Shown here piece after piece: positions 1 to 9,665 of a stretch of DNA of 64,000 nt. Numbering within the stretch: the first letter of the stretch is position 1; every line of letters begins with the position of its first letter. This DNA is from Caballeronia sp. dw_276 (lineage in GTDB: Bacteria > Pseudomonadota > Gammaproteobacteria > Burkholderiales > Burkholderiaceae), in contig NZ_JAAVUV010000009.1 of NCBI RefSeq assembly GCF_018449635.1, positions 62,001-126,000 on the forward strand, written 5' to 3'. The notes beneath the pieces were generated by a model that was not told the origin of the DNA, ran no database searches, and was given only the letters and a program-made list of their open reading frames with translations. A program made the translations under genes and the position numbers.

Positions 1-224
1 CTGGTAAAAAAGTTCATCGACTGTATTTAAGTGCCGTTTGAATTGACCATTTTTCTGGCCGTTGTTCGATGAATCAACTCGTTTCGCAGGCCGTGATAAT
101 CCGCTTGAAAGTTGGGTTTCACAGTGCATACGGTTACGCCGCTTTCCACGCAAACCCACTGGAACATCTGGGGCGCGCCCCGTTCACGATTCCGCGCAAG
201 CGCGGCAAGACTACTGGAGTTGGC

Positions 225-1208
225 ATGGCTTTGTATCAAGGGATTCGATCTACCGCGGCGGCGGTGGTCATTGCGACATCATTGGGTTTGAGCGCCTGCG
301 GCGGAGGCGGCGGCTCCGATGCGCCGGTTTCCAACGTACTGAAACTTTCGACTGCAATTCAGAGCGAACACGTGGCCAAGTATGCCGGCGCGTTCGGCAT
401 GCTCGCAGGACCGGGTGTGGCGGCGATCTATACGTCGGTAGTGTCATCGTTCGTGCAGGACGTGTCGTCTGCCACGGGCGCATCGAGCACGGCGTGCGCG
501 GGCGGCGGCTCTGTTGATGTCGTTGCACAGAGCGCTGGCGCAGCTGGCCTGCAAGCAGGCGAGAGCGCGACTGTCACCTTCAATCAGTGCATTGGGCAAG
601 TGCAGGCAGCGACAGTCGCGAATGACGCGAAGGCCACGGGCACGATATCGCTTCAGGTTCAGAGCGCGAGCGGCCAAGTCGGCAGCAAGACCAGCGATTG
701 GGCGTACACCGCTACAGAAACCGCGAACAACGTGACGCTGGTATCGGGCAAGGGAACCAATGTGCTTAATGGCACGATCAACATCGCCGTGTCCTTCGAT
801 GCAAGCACGGGATTGACCACGACGACGGCAACCGCGCCTTCGATCACGATAAACCGCACCCAGAGCACGTCGACTTCAGGCAATGTGAGCGGCACGATCA
901 CGGTTTCATCGCTGGCCATGACGCGCATTCACGGGACGAACCCGACAACGGATTCGGTTACGAGCAGCGCCGCAGTAAGCGTGTCGGCGAGCGATGCGGT
1001 CATTGCATTCAACGTGTCGACGCCGACAGCTGTCATCGTGACGGGTGGAGACCTTCAGCAGGGTGTTGTGCAACTGACGACAGATGACACTGTGGAGACG
1101 TTGTCGGCTGTGAATACGAACACGGTCGGAATCACTGTGACCTCGGGCGGCAAGACCGCCAATTACACGGAGACCTACTCAGACTTTCAGTCGATTGCAG
1201 GCGGTTGA
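225..1208 (+). CDS. Orphan secreted lipoprotein, function unknown
   Basis: The start is placed at the ATG at 225 because a GGAG lies five bases upstream and an N-terminal signal follows at once; the same frame is open upstream to 69 but that part looks non-coding. The product is 327 residues with a hydrophobic segment at 11-22 and a lipobox (LSAC) giving Cys25, followed by five glycines. The mature part is rich in Thr, Ser, Val and Gly with alternating patterns that suggest beta structure. An outer-membrane or periplasmic lipoprotein is inferred. I do not recognise the family. It stands alone before a gene-poor stretch. Confidence 0.75.
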   Translation: MALYQGIRSTAAAVVIATSLGLSACGGGGGSDAPVSNVLKLSTAIQSEHVAKYAGAFGMLAGPGVAAIYTSVVSSFVQDVSSATGASSTACAGGGSVDVVAQSAGAAGLQAGESATVTFNQCIGQVQAATVANDAKATGTISLQVQSASGQVGSKTSDWAYTATETANNVTLVSGKGTNVLNGTINIAVSFDASTGLTTTTATAPSITINRTQSTSTSGNVSGTITVSSLAMTRIHGTNPTTDSVTSSAAVSVSASDAVIAFNVSTPTAVIVTGGDLQQGVVQLTTDDTVETLSAVNTNTVGITVTSGGKTANYTETYSDFQSIAGG

Positions 1209-1627
1209 AGCGCGGATCTTCCACGCCACGTGGTTATCCGATATTAAAAGTAATGGGATGGACGTCCCCGCCCAATCACGGCATCGATTTACCAGAGTGG
1301 CGGTGATTGACTACTCAAACCGGCGGGGTCTACCACGCAAATAACAATGGTCCGGGTTGACCTGGCCCTGCGCGTTGCAGGTTTCCGGGGGCTGTCGATG
1401 GTTTCGCAACACTTACGCCTTGCACTAGACGCCAGGGGACAGTCTTCAACGAACGTCAACGCTCTCGGGATTCTCGGCAAAAGTCGCACGCTACGACTTG
1501 AACAGATATTAGCCACCTAACGTTAAATGGCAGTTCAGCTGCGAGAGTTGTACCGTTGACGTGCGCAGTGCAAGGTTGGATGAACCTCGACACAAGCATG
1601 GGCGCCTGCCCGATAGCCGAGCGATTT
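1209..1627. other. Gene-poor intergenic stretch
   Basis: About 420 bases with no convincing gene on either strand. Short open frames exist (for example minus strand 1289-1516 and plus strand 1398-1519) but they lack a good ribosome binding site and resemble nothing I know. Composition is less GC-rich than the flanking genes. It may be decayed sequence. Confidence 0.5.
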
Positions 1628-1849
1628 CTAACGCCGGGAAGGCTGCGTGATTGGGATTACATCCGGGCGCAGATCAAGGAAGTCGACGTCGGCAGCAGAT
1701 TCAGCGGCTAACGAGTTCCAATCCAGCCGAGGCGGGCACGCAGGATTTAAGGAGACTGTAATTTTGTCGTTCTCGCCGGTAAGCTCGGCAGTTGTTTCAC
1801 ACTGCGTCTCGTTGAGCGTCTGAATGATCTGAGTCACTTTCTTCGCCAT
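1628..1849 (-). CDS. Possible small orphan protein (73 aa)
   Basis: A 73-residue frame starts at ATG 1849 (reading leftwards) with GAGG about eleven bases upstream, and an AT-rich stretch at about 1890-1960 that could carry a promoter. The protein begins MAKKVTQIIQ, is hydrophilic, has two cysteines (residues 17 and 38) and no signal peptide or membrane segment. No family is recognised. Residues 1-45 look more protein-like than the arginine/proline-rich shadow frames nearby. A stronger AAGGAGG further upstream precedes an ATG that is followed at once by a stop codon, so the true start or reality of the gene is uncertain. Confidence 0.3.
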   Translation of the reverse strand: MAKKVTQIIQTLNETQCETTAELTGENDKITVSLNPACPPRLDWNSLAAESAADVDFLDLRPDVIPITQPSRR

Positions 1850-2027
1850 TACAGATTTTTCCTCACATTGAACCTCCTTCGTTAATCCGTCAGACCAAGA
1901 TATGACAAGGTGTAGACGTTTTCATCAGTTAATTGCCCTTGCGTAATTATTCACCTTTTTACGTCCGCCCTCGCGGCGCACTACAATCTATGCCGCCGAT
2001 GTTCCTTGTTTTTTGCCGCAGACTGTC

Positions 2028-2711
2028 ATGTACAAGCCGCTTTCCCGCCTTTCCCTTGCTTTTCCTTTATTGATTCTCGCCGCATGTGGCGGCAAGGCCG
2101 CGCCCACGCCGAGTTATCAGGCCGAGATGTTCTCGACGGGCATAAGTCCTTTTGCGCACAACTACGATGCAACCAGCCAGGAAACCTGCGAAGCCTCGCG
2201 CCGCGCGTTGTTAAGCCAAGGCTACATGACGACAATGGCCCAGCCCGATACCGTCGACGCCACCAAGAATTTCCAGCCGACGCCGGAAACGCACGTAGTT
2301 GTATCGTTTCATGTGGTTTGCACACCGGGCGAAAACGCGAGCAATACGAGCATTGCGTACGTGAATGCCGTGCAGGACGGCTATACGCTGAAGAAAAGCG
2401 ATACATCGGCAAGCGTGGGGTTGAGCGTGCTCGGCTCGTTGTCCTTGCCGATCCGCTCGAACAGCGACTCCATGGTCAAGATTTCGAGCGAAACCGTCCC
2501 CGCGGGCAAATTCTACGATCGGTTTTTCGGTCTCGTGGGCCATTACCTGCGCACCGTGCCGCGCAGTTCCCCCATTCCTGGCGACGATGTCACGAGCCAT
2601 CCGCTCGCGCCGTCGCTGATATTGAATTCGCCGGAGCTGACGCCCACGCCGATCGTCGTGCAGACGCCGGTCGTGAGCGCGCCTGCACCCGCCTCAGCGC
2701 CTACGCCGTAG
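2028..2711 (+). CDS. DUF2242-type lipoprotein
   Basis: This 227-residue protein opens with a short signal and lipobox (ILAAC), giving lipidated Cys20. The body matches my memory of the DUF2242 family of betaproteobacterial lipoproteins, whose function is not known. The C-terminal 25 residues are a Pro/Ala/Val-rich tail, likely unstructured. The start is taken as ATG 2028, since the upstream TTG at 2013 would only add five residues before the signal. It is convergent with the 3HB-oligomer hydrolase, with nine bases between the two stop codons, so the two share little or no terminator space. Confidence 0.75.
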   Translation: MYKPLSRLSLAFPLLILAACGGKAAPTPSYQAEMFSTGISPFAHNYDATSQETCEASRRALLSQGYMTTMAQPDTVDATKNFQPTPETHVVVSFHVVCTPGENASNTSIAYVNAVQDGYTLKKSDTSASVGLSVLGSLSLPIRSNSDSMVKISSETVPAGKFYDRFFGLVGHYLRTVPRSSPIPGDDVTSHPLAPSLILNSPELTPTPIVVQTPVVSAPAPASAPTP

Positions 2712-2720
2712 AAACCTCGC

Positions 2721-4820
2721 TCACTGCGGCACGTTCACCGAACCGCCACCGAACGTGATCGCGTTGCCGCCGGGCGCGGCGGAAATCGCCGGCAGATTCG
2801 CCACCGATAAAGCCGGCGCCGCCCCCGCAGCACCGCCTCGCGGCACGGTACGCACGACCTGCGAAGGCGGCAACGGCGCGTTGTTCTTCAAGTGCGCCCA
2901 CATCAGGTTCAGCGCCTGCAGGTTGTAGTAATGCAGCGGGATGAAGCGGTTATCGAAACCCGCGACGCTCAGGAAAGCATCGAAATGCTGGCCGTTCGTC
3001 ACCTCGTAGAACGACAGATTGCTCGAATTGCCCTCGGCGAGCTTGTTCATGGCGGCGTACGGGCGCGACGCGTGGTTGATCGGCACGAGCGTATCCGAGC
3101 GGCCCTGCACGATGATCGCCGGCTTGCCGTGCAGGTTCGCATTCACCCGGATTGCATCGACGCTCGCAGTCATGCGCGCGTCGCCGTTCGTCCACAGGCC
3201 ACGCACGCAGAACGCGCCGGCGAAGCTTGCATCGGTCGTGGCGAAGCGATGATCCGCCGCGCCCGGATTCCCCGCGTTGTAGACCAGATTGACGCCGTTG
3301 GTGGGCGGCACGCCGTTGCCGTTGCCGAACACGGTGGGCATGGGCGAGACGAGCGGCGTCACGCCGGCCGCGCCGGTGAGCGCATTGGTCGTGCCGAAGC
3401 TGAAGTTGCATAAGTTGTCCGTGACGCTCGATTGCGTGTACGCATTGGCGTATGTCACGGCAACGGCGGGCACGGCCTGCGAATCCCACATCGGCGCCTG
3501 CAGAAGGTCCGAGTCCGTCTGATAACCGGCTTGATGCAGCTGGGCCAACGCGCTGTTCGCCTGGCTGATGACATCGCCGCCGGAAATCACGCCGCTGGAC
3601 GCCAGCGATGCGCATCGCGCCGTGCGGATGGCAGTGGTCGTAGCCAGCGGCAATGCGGTGAGATACGGCGCGCCCGTTGCCGCCGGCGCGAGCGCCGCGC
3701 ATGGCTGGAGCAGATTTGCGAGCGACATGTAGTCGGCAAGCGGCCGTCCGAACGACGCGACCGGCACGCCGCCCTGACGGACGGACACCTGCGATGGAAC
3801 CTTCAGGTTGATCTGCGGCTCACCGACCACCACCGCCGTGATCCAGCCTTGCGTGTCCTGCTCGGCGGCCGCGAGCGACGCGCCGCCGCCGTTGCTCACC
3901 GATGCCGCGATCGTCGTCACGTCGCCGCGGTTATAGCGCGTCTTGTGGTTGCTGCCATCGACTGCGCCGTAGGTATCGTTGAGCGCCCAGTACGCGAACT
4001 GGATTGCCTGCAGCGTATTCGTGCCCCAGTCCTTCTCCGGGTTCTGCTGCGAATGCGCGTGTTTGAACGCGTATCGATTGGGAAATTGTGCATTGAACGC
4101 CGCGATGCTCGTCGCGCCCGGATTCGCCGTGAATTCGCTGGTCTTGCCGGCGCCGCTCGCGTTGGCCAACGTGCCGTCGATCAGCGTAACCAGATTCGTC
4201 GCAAGTTCGTGCGCGCCGTTGCCGCTGCCTTTGTCGGTATAGGCCACCGCGCAGCCGCGCTTCAAGCCCCATTCACCCGCCGCCGATATCGCCCCGTACA
4301 CGCCACGCGACCCAGACGAAGCCGCCGTGACAATGCACGGCTGGTCCGGGTTGAAGCTCGCTGGAATCTGCACGAGGAGGCTGACGTTCTTCTTGCCGCT
4401 GCCATCGTCGGCGTACGCGAGATATTCCTTGCCGGCGATCTTACCTTCGCCGAGGGTATCGTTGCCGTTCAGGTCGACATTCGGTCCCCAGAAGCGCCCG
4501 TATCCGCCGTTCGCGGACATATCCACGAGCGCGCGATAGTTCGAGTAGATCGCAAGGCGCCTGAGTTCGGCGGCGCTCGGCGACGCTGCGTTCGCAACAG
4601 AAGGCGCACTCGCCGATGCCAGCCCGGTCTTGCCCAGCCCCGCTGTCAGAAGGTCGTCCGTATTGCCGTCGTAGGTCTGCGTGCGAACGCTGCCCGAGAT
4701 GAAACTCGGCAGTGAGTTGGATTGCGAGCCATTGTTGTCGTCGTCGTTTCCATGGCATGCCGCCAGACCTGCTCCAAGCGCCAGGGCGGCGAGCGTCATG
4801 GATACCGGGAATCGCTTCAT
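2721..4820 (-). CDS. D-(-)-3-hydroxybutyrate oligomer hydrolase
   Basis: The 699-residue product matches the 3HB-oligomer hydrolase family, which cleaves soluble oligomers released from polyhydroxybutyrate to 3-hydroxybutyrate monomer. The start at ATG 4820 is preceded by GGGAGA at a sensible distance; a further 24 upstream codons are open but lack a signal. N-terminal residues 1-22 form a signal with lipobox LAAC (Cys22), so a lipidated, extracytoplasmic enzyme is inferred. A Ser-Asn-Gly-Gly motif at about 309-312 fits the family's nucleophile region. No other PHB gene lies nearby. Confidence 0.88.
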   Translation of the reverse strand: MKRFPVSMTLAALALGAGLAACHGNDDDNNGSQSNSLPSFISGSVRTQTYDGNTDDLLTAGLGKTGLASASAPSVANAASPSAAELRRLAIYSNYRALVDMSANGGYGRFWGPNVDLNGNDTLGEGKIAGKEYLAYADDGSGKKNVSLLVQIPASFNPDQPCIVTAASSGSRGVYGAISAAGEWGLKRGCAVAYTDKGSGNGAHELATNLVTLIDGTLANASGAGKTSEFTANPGATSIAAFNAQFPNRYAFKHAHSQQNPEKDWGTNTLQAIQFAYWALNDTYGAVDGSNHKTRYNRGDVTTIAASVSNGGGASLAAAEQDTQGWITAVVVGEPQINLKVPSQVSVRQGGVPVASFGRPLADYMSLANLLQPCAALAPAATGAPYLTALPLATTTAIRTARCASLASSGVISGGDVISQANSALAQLHQAGYQTDSDLLQAPMWDSQAVPAVAVTYANAYTQSSVTDNLCNFSFGTTNALTGAAGVTPLVSPMPTVFGNGNGVPPTNGVNLVYNAGNPGAADHRFATTDASFAGAFCVRGLWTNGDARMTASVDAIRVNANLHGKPAIIVQGRSDTLVPINHASRPYAAMNKLAEGNSSNLSFYEVTNGQHFDAFLSVAGFDNRFIPLHYYNLQALNLMWAHLKNNAPLPPSQVVRTVPRGGAAGAAPALSVANLPAISAAPGGNAITFGGGSVNVPQ

Positions 4821-5080
4821 GGTGTCTCCCTGAGTTCTTATCGGTTTGAACGCGTCCGCAAGCTCCACGCAAGCTGCGCGCAATCCCGTCACTCAACCAC
4901 AAACCGGCGCGGCGCCACTACCCGGCAATACCCGGACCACAATTTCCCGGACCACACATGCAAAACGGGTTCCGGCGCACGAAGCACCGGAACCCGTTTC
5001 TTGAACCATTCGATTCCCGTCAAGCCGCGCCGTTAAGGGCAACGCAGCGGCCTTCCGAAAGCACGAGGCTCAAGCTTGCA

Positions 5081-5443
5081 TCACGATCCGTTTTGCGGCG
5101 AAAGCGAGAGTTTGTTCGACACCGACGTCACGCCGGCTACGCCCTTCGCAACTTCTTCTGCCTTCGGGATCTGGGCGCCGTCCGGCACCGAACCCGTCAG
5201 GGTCACGGCACCGCCGCGTGCGCGCACAAAGATGTTCGACACGTCGATGCCCTGTGCCTTGCCCAAGGCACGGCGCACATCGAGACCGAGCTTACGGTCG
5301 GTCTTCTTGGTGTTCTTGGCCGTAGCCTTGGCGGTTGCCGCGTCCGTGGTGGCCGCTGCATCGCTTGATTGAGCATATGCGCTCGACGCGACCGCAACGC
5401 ACAGCACGACGCCCAGTGCCTTCAACATATCGACTGCTTTCAT
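5081..5443 (-). CDS. Secreted BON-domain protein
   Basis: The protein has 120 residues. Residues 1-24 form a signal peptide ending in AYA before Gln25; a Thr/Ala/Lys-rich linker follows, and residues about 55-115 form a BON (OsmY-type) domain with the typical pattern of a VRARGGAVTLTG strand, a conserved glycine and a final VTSVSNKL strand. BON proteins usually act in the periplasm and bind membranes or other envelope parts. The start at 5443 has AAAGGAG eight bases upstream. It is a single-gene unit. Confidence 0.85.
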   Translation of the reverse strand: MKAVDMLKALGVVLCVAVASSAYAQSSDAAATTDAATAKATAKNTKKTDRKLGLDVRRALGKAQGIDVSNIFVRARGGAVTLTGSVPDGAQIPKAEEVAKGVAGVTSVSNKLSLSPQNGS

Positions 5444-6151
5444 GGTTTCTCCTTTTGTTTCGCTTTGGACTTCGCAAAGTTGTACTTCTTTGTGCTTCTT
5501 TTGGACCGCATCAACCCAGCGGCTTGCTACGACATCTTGCGGCTTGTCAGATGAACGGCGACCACGAATGGTCAACGTACACGGACGAAGCCGGCGATGC
5601 TGGCGACACGGTGTTGCGAGAGACTGGCGAAAAAAACGAATGTCCGGCCGTTCTTATACGGGTGTCATGGCGGATATCACTCCGTTCATTCAGGACACGC
5701 ACTGCTGCACATCGTGCGACGCTGCCGGTTCTGCACGGAGCACTTGCTCCGAAATGCCGGTTGGGCGGCGCGGATGCTGGTTCTGCGGCGGCGAACGTCA
5801 ATTTAATCCAGCCTTGCCAGAAGCGCAAAGCATTTAACACGATGACACGTATCCGTGCGCTTATCGTGACGCCCTGGATGAAAATTGATGCGGGATGACC
5901 ACGTCCTAGGGCGTGCCCCTGATTCGGGCGTATTTCCGTTCATGTACCATCGGCGACAATTCGGATCGGCTCAGTCATGTAGCGCTCGAGCCGGTACTCA
6001 CGCAAAAAACCCATTTGAACGAGTTGTTTAGTGAACGAGGGTTTTCCCTTTTTCTCTTTTGCTATTCCTTCTGCTTCAAAGACGCGCGGCTTCAACGATT
6101 GATCCTGCTGGCGCCAAGCCCGTCTCAAGTCTTGCCTCACCAACCTCGACA
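5444..6151. other. Long intergenic region without a convincing gene
   Basis: About 700 bases between the divergent BON and TAXI-type genes. Open frames on both strands (for example minus 5547-5840 and 5940-6200) have no ribosome binding site and no family resemblance. The T-rich stretch at about 6040-6070 lies just upstream of the next gene. Promoters for both flanking genes are expected here, but I cannot name them with confidence. Confidence 0.5.
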
Positions 6152-7612
6152 ATGACCCAAGCTCCCGGCCAGAAACCTCCTTCCCCGGACGATCCGCCAA
6201 AACCGCGTGCCCGGCGCATCGCGCCTTCCATGGCGCGGTTCGTCGCTATCTCGTGGCGTGACCTCGCGATTTCGTTCGGCCCGATCCTGCTCGTGAGCGC
6301 GGCCGCCATTTACCTTGCCGTGCGGCTGATCCAGCCCGCGCCGCCCAATACGCTGACCATGTCGGCGGGGACGAAGGGCAGCTCGTTCTGGAATAACGCT
6401 CAGCAGTACAAGAAGATTCTTGCGCGCAACGGCATCACGCTGAACGTGCTGGAATCGCAAGGTTCGCTCGATAACCTGCAGAAGCTCGAAGACCCGAACT
6501 CGAACGTCGATGTCGGTTTCGTGCAGGGCGGGATGGCCGCGGCCGCTTCCGGCGTGCCGGGCGCCGCGCCAACCGCAGCCGATAAACACGAGGACCTGGT
6601 CTCGCTCGGCAGCGTGGCGTACGTGCCCCTGGCCGTGTTTTATCGCGGACCGGTGTTGACACGCTTGTCCGAACTGAAGGGCAAGCGCCTTGCCATCAGC
6701 ACCGAAGGCAGCGGCACGCGCGCGCTGGCCCTCGCGATGCTGAAGGCGAACGGCATTGAGCCCGGTGGCAGCACCGAGTTGCTGCCGCTCGCGGGCGACG
6801 AGGCCGCCGCCGCGCTTTCGAACGGCAGCATCGACGCCGCGTTTCTCACCGGCGACTCGGCGCAGCCGCCGACCATGGGCAAGCTGTACAGGACAACGGG
6901 CATCCGTTTCTTCGATTTCACCCAGGCCGATGCCTACGCTCGCCGCTTCCCATACCTAAAAGTCCTCAACCTGCCGATGGGCGCCTTCGATCTCGCGAAA
7001 AACCTGCCCGAGCATCGGATTCGCCTGATCGCGCCCACTGCCGAGCTGATCGCGCGGGACGGTTTGCATCCGGCGCTTTCCGATCTGTTGATCGAAGCGG
7101 CGAAGGAGGTCCACGGCCGCGCCAACCTGATGCAGTCGGCCAACGAATTCCCCGCGCCGCTTTCGCACGAATTCCGCATCAGCGACGACGCCGAGCGTTA
7201 TTACAAATCAGGCAAAGGCTTCCTGTATAGAACGCTGCCCTTCTGGATCGCAAGTCTCGCCGACCGCGTGATCGTGCTGCTGGTGCCGATCATCGTGGTG
7301 CTGATTCCAGGCTTTCGCCTCGTGCCTGGGCTCTACCGGTGGCGCGTGAGATCGCGCATCTACAAGATCTATGGCGCGTTAATTGCAATCGAACGAGAAG
7401 CGATGACCGACCCGGATACCGTCCAGCGCGACGCGCTGATCGAGCGGCTCGATGACATTGAAGGGAAGGTCAACCAGATGAAAATGCCGCTCGCCTACGC
7501 GGACCAGTTCTATGTGTTGCGGGAACATATCGGCTTCGTGCGGCAGCGTCTGACCCTCGCCCAGAGCGCCGCGCTCGACGCGCAGGCAGACAGCGTTCAG
7601 CACACAACGTAA
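6152..7612 (+). CDS. TAXI-family (TRAP-type) solute-binding protein with membrane anchors
   Basis: The 486-residue product carries a TAXI/NMT1-like periplasmic binding fold (about residues 65-350), with family features such as the SAGTKGSSFW segment and a GSGTRALALAML loop. TAXI proteins normally deliver substrate to a TRAP permease. Here a hydrophobic segment at about 38-60 follows a Pro/Arg-rich cytoplasmic head, and a second one at about 372-393 is followed by a basic, partly helical tail to residue 486 that would be cytoplasmic. No TRAP membrane subunit lies nearby. The start at 6152 keeps the tether intact; upstream codons look non-coding. Transport or sensing are both possible. Confidence 0.75.
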   Translation: MTQAPGQKPPSPDDPPKPRARRIAPSMARFVAISWRDLAISFGPILLVSAAAIYLAVRLIQPAPPNTLTMSAGTKGSSFWNNAQQYKKILARNGITLNVLESQGSLDNLQKLEDPNSNVDVGFVQGGMAAAASGVPGAAPTAADKHEDLVSLGSVAYVPLAVFYRGPVLTRLSELKGKRLAISTEGSGTRALALAMLKANGIEPGGSTELLPLAGDEAAAALSNGSIDAAFLTGDSAQPPTMGKLYRTTGIRFFDFTQADAYARRFPYLKVLNLPMGAFDLAKNLPEHRIRLIAPTAELIARDGLHPALSDLLIEAAKEVHGRANLMQSANEFPAPLSHEFRISDDAERYYKSGKGFLYRTLPFWIASLADRVIVLLVPIIVVLIPGFRLVPGLYRWRVRSRIYKIYGALIAIEREAMTDPDTVQRDALIERLDDIEGKVNQMKMPLAYADQFYVLREHIGFVRQRLTLAQSAALDAQADSVQHTT

Positions 7613-7687
7613 TATCGAAAGCTGAAACGACGGTAACCTGAATTACAGGTGCCGCATGAAGGGCATCGAAATGCCAGGGAGATTCAA

Positions 7688-8338
7688 ATGAGCGCCTCGC
7701 CTTCCACCGATCCGCGCCAGCCGTACTTTTTTTTCGATTTCAATTCTCCCTTTTCGTATTTGCTGCTGGAACAGCATGAAAAGTGGCCGAACATGCCGTT
7801 CGAGGTCTTGCCGATCGATTACCTGAAGTTGCTCAAGCACTGGGGCCAGCCAATGCCAGGCTCCATTCCCCCGAAGCGGGTCTTCATGTATCGCTACGCG
7901 CTGTTCCGGGCCGAGCAACTGGGCATTCCGTTCAAGATGCCGCCGTCGCATCCGTTCGATTCGTCGAAGGCGCTGCGGCTTGCGGTGGCATCGGGCGGGG
8001 AAATTGGCTGTATCCGCGAGATTTTCCGGTTCATCTGGAAAATGGGCCGCGATCCGTCCACGGAAGAAGGTTTCGACGACCTTTGCCGTCACGTCGGTTT
8101 GCCGGACGGCGCGAAGATGATCGAACTCGACGACGTCAAGGCGACGCTGCAGGCGAACGTCGAGCGCGCGATCGAGCTTGGCGTGTTCGGCGTTCCGACC
8201 TTCGTGGTGAACCAGCAACTGTTCTGGGGCGAAGACACCTTGCCGATGGTGCTTTACGTGGCCCGGTCGCCGAACTGGCTGGAGGCGGCGGAGGTCCAGC
8301 GCATCAGCAACCTGCCAAGGACCGCGCCGCAAATGTAA
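7688..8338 (+). CDS. DsbA-family / 2-hydroxychromene-2-carboxylate isomerase-like protein
   Basis: The product has 216 residues. The N-terminus shows the FDFNSPFSY motif with Ser20 in the position where this GST-kappa-like family holds the serine that contacts glutathione, instead of a CxxC thiol pair. The C-terminus has a GVFGVPTFVV loop with the conserved cis-proline. Family members isomerise aromatic degradation intermediates with glutathione, but the substrate here is unknown. The start at 7688 has AGGGAG upstream. The LysR gene 163 bases downstream, on the same strand, could be its regulator, though this is only positional. Confidence 0.8.
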   Translation: MSASPSTDPRQPYFFFDFNSPFSYLLLEQHEKWPNMPFEVLPIDYLKLLKHWGQPMPGSIPPKRVFMYRYALFRAEQLGIPFKMPPSHPFDSSKALRLAVASGGEIGCIREIFRFIWKMGRDPSTEEGFDDLCRHVGLPDGAKMIELDDVKATLQANVERAIELGVFGVPTFVVNQQLFWGEDTLPMVLYVARSPNWLEAAEVQRISNLPRTAPQM

Positions 8339-8501
8339 AAGCACGGCTGGCCGGGGTGAAGGCGGCCGTTCCTATCCCGCGCATAGCGGCCACGCTATGG
8401 CGTGCGGGTTCGGGCGGGCTTAACGTAGCGGCTTCGGCGTGCATCGCCATGTTTTTTTGTGTATGAGCGCGCTCTGATGGGGCCGCCCGAACGCCTCGCC
8501 A

Positions 8502-9473
8502 ATGAACGATCCCGCCGACTCCGCTGATTCAAGTTCGACAGATTCCCTCGATATCTGGCTGATTCGCGTTCTTCAAACCCTTTTGACCGAGCGCAGCGTC
8601 ACGCAGGCCGCACTGCGCCTGAACCAGACGCAGCCAGCGATCAGCACGGCGTTGCGGCGTCTACGCGACCTCCTCGGCGATCCGATTCTCGTGCGCGGCA
8701 AGCAGGGCATGGTGCCGACGGAATACGGCGCGTCGCTCTTGCCCGCCACGCAGCGCGCGCTGCGCGAAGTGGAATTTGTCGCCACGCCGCACGGGATCTT
8801 CGATCCCGCCACCTCGCGCCGCACGTTCCGCGTGGCCGCGCCGGATTATCTGAACGACTTTTTCATGCCGACGTTGATCCGCGCATTCCGCGTCGCCGCG
8901 CCGAATGCGCGGCTGGAAATCGAATCGCTGAGCCCGACGCTCGATCACGAACGCGCGCTCGATGACGGCGACCTCGATCTGGTCGTTGCCAACTGGGAAA
9001 ACCCGGAACCGCGTTTCGCACGGCGCGAGCTTTTCACGGATCACTTCGTCTGCCTGATGCGCCGCGGCCATCCGCTTGCGCGAGAACCGCTGACGGCCGC
9101 GCGTTATGCACTCGCCGCGCACTTGGCGCCGACTGCTTATAGCGGGGCGAAACGGCATCCCATCGATATTGGCCTGGCGAGCGCCGGCATCAAACGGCGC
9201 ATTGTCGCCACGCTCCCCTACTTTGGCCTGGTGCCGCAAACGCTGCTGCAATCCGACCTGATTTTCACCGCGACGCGCCGCTTCGCCCTGCACTACACGG
9301 CACTTTTGCCGCTGGTGGTGATGGAGTCGCCAATCGAGTTTCCGCCCATCGAAAGTTATTTGATGTGCTTGCCCGATGTCAGCCGCCCGACCGATCTCGC
9401 GTGGCTGCAAGCGCTGATGACCGATGTATCGCGGGAGCTGACCGGGCAGCCCGTGCGAGAGTTGGACCGGTAA
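8502..9473 (+). CDS. LysR-family transcriptional regulator
   Basis: The product has 323 residues. Residues about 18-75 form the winged helix-turn-helix, with the family pattern of SVTQAALRLNQTQPAIS and a following LRDLLGDPILVR wing. Residues about 100-310 are the effector-binding domain, opening with a TFRVAAPDYL strand of the NodD-like type. The N-terminal 15 residues are Asp/Ser-rich and unusual. It lies between the isomerase-like gene and an MFS gene, all on the plus strand; either could be its target. The ligand cannot be read from the sequence. Confidence 0.88.
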   Translation: MNDPADSADSSSTDSLDIWLIRVLQTLLTERSVTQAALRLNQTQPAISTALRRLRDLLGDPILVRGKQGMVPTEYGASLLPATQRALREVEFVATPHGIFDPATSRRTFRVAAPDYLNDFFMPTLIRAFRVAAPNARLEIESLSPTLDHERALDDGDLDLVVANWENPEPRFARRELFTDHFVCLMRRGHPLAREPLTAARYALAAHLAPTAYSGAKRHPIDIGLASAGIKRRIVATLPYFGLVPQTLLQSDLIFTATRRFALHYTALLPLVVMESPIEFPPIESYLMCLPDVSRPTDLAWLQALMTDVSRELTGQPVRELDR

Positions 9474-9665
9474 GAACTTCCTCTTCAGCCCGTTGTACTC
9501 GCCTCGCGGCAAATTTTAATGAGATGCAAAAAAGCCGCGAAGCCTTCCTGGATGCGGCTTGGGGCTAATTAAGTATTCACAGCAATGTTCGCTACATTGT
9601 ACAGCGTGTCCAAACCTATGGGAAAATCACGCTTCTTCAGTAAGATCAACCCCGCACTTACCCCA

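Noticed and set aside
3432..4715. Long plus-strand open frame (427 codons) opposite the 3HB-oligomer hydrolase
   Set aside because: Arg/Ala-rich composition with no family, and it lies wholly antisense to a clear gene; typical of GC-rich DNA.
5940..6200. 86-codon minus-strand frame upstream of the TAXI-type gene, considered as a transposase remnant
   Set aside because: No recognisable transposase motif, no inverted repeats, no ribosome binding site.
9532..9560. AAGCCGC / GCGGCTT repeat after the LysR gene as a terminator
   Set aside because: The stem is followed by GGGG instead of T on the plus strand; the T-run is on the minus side, where no gene ends.
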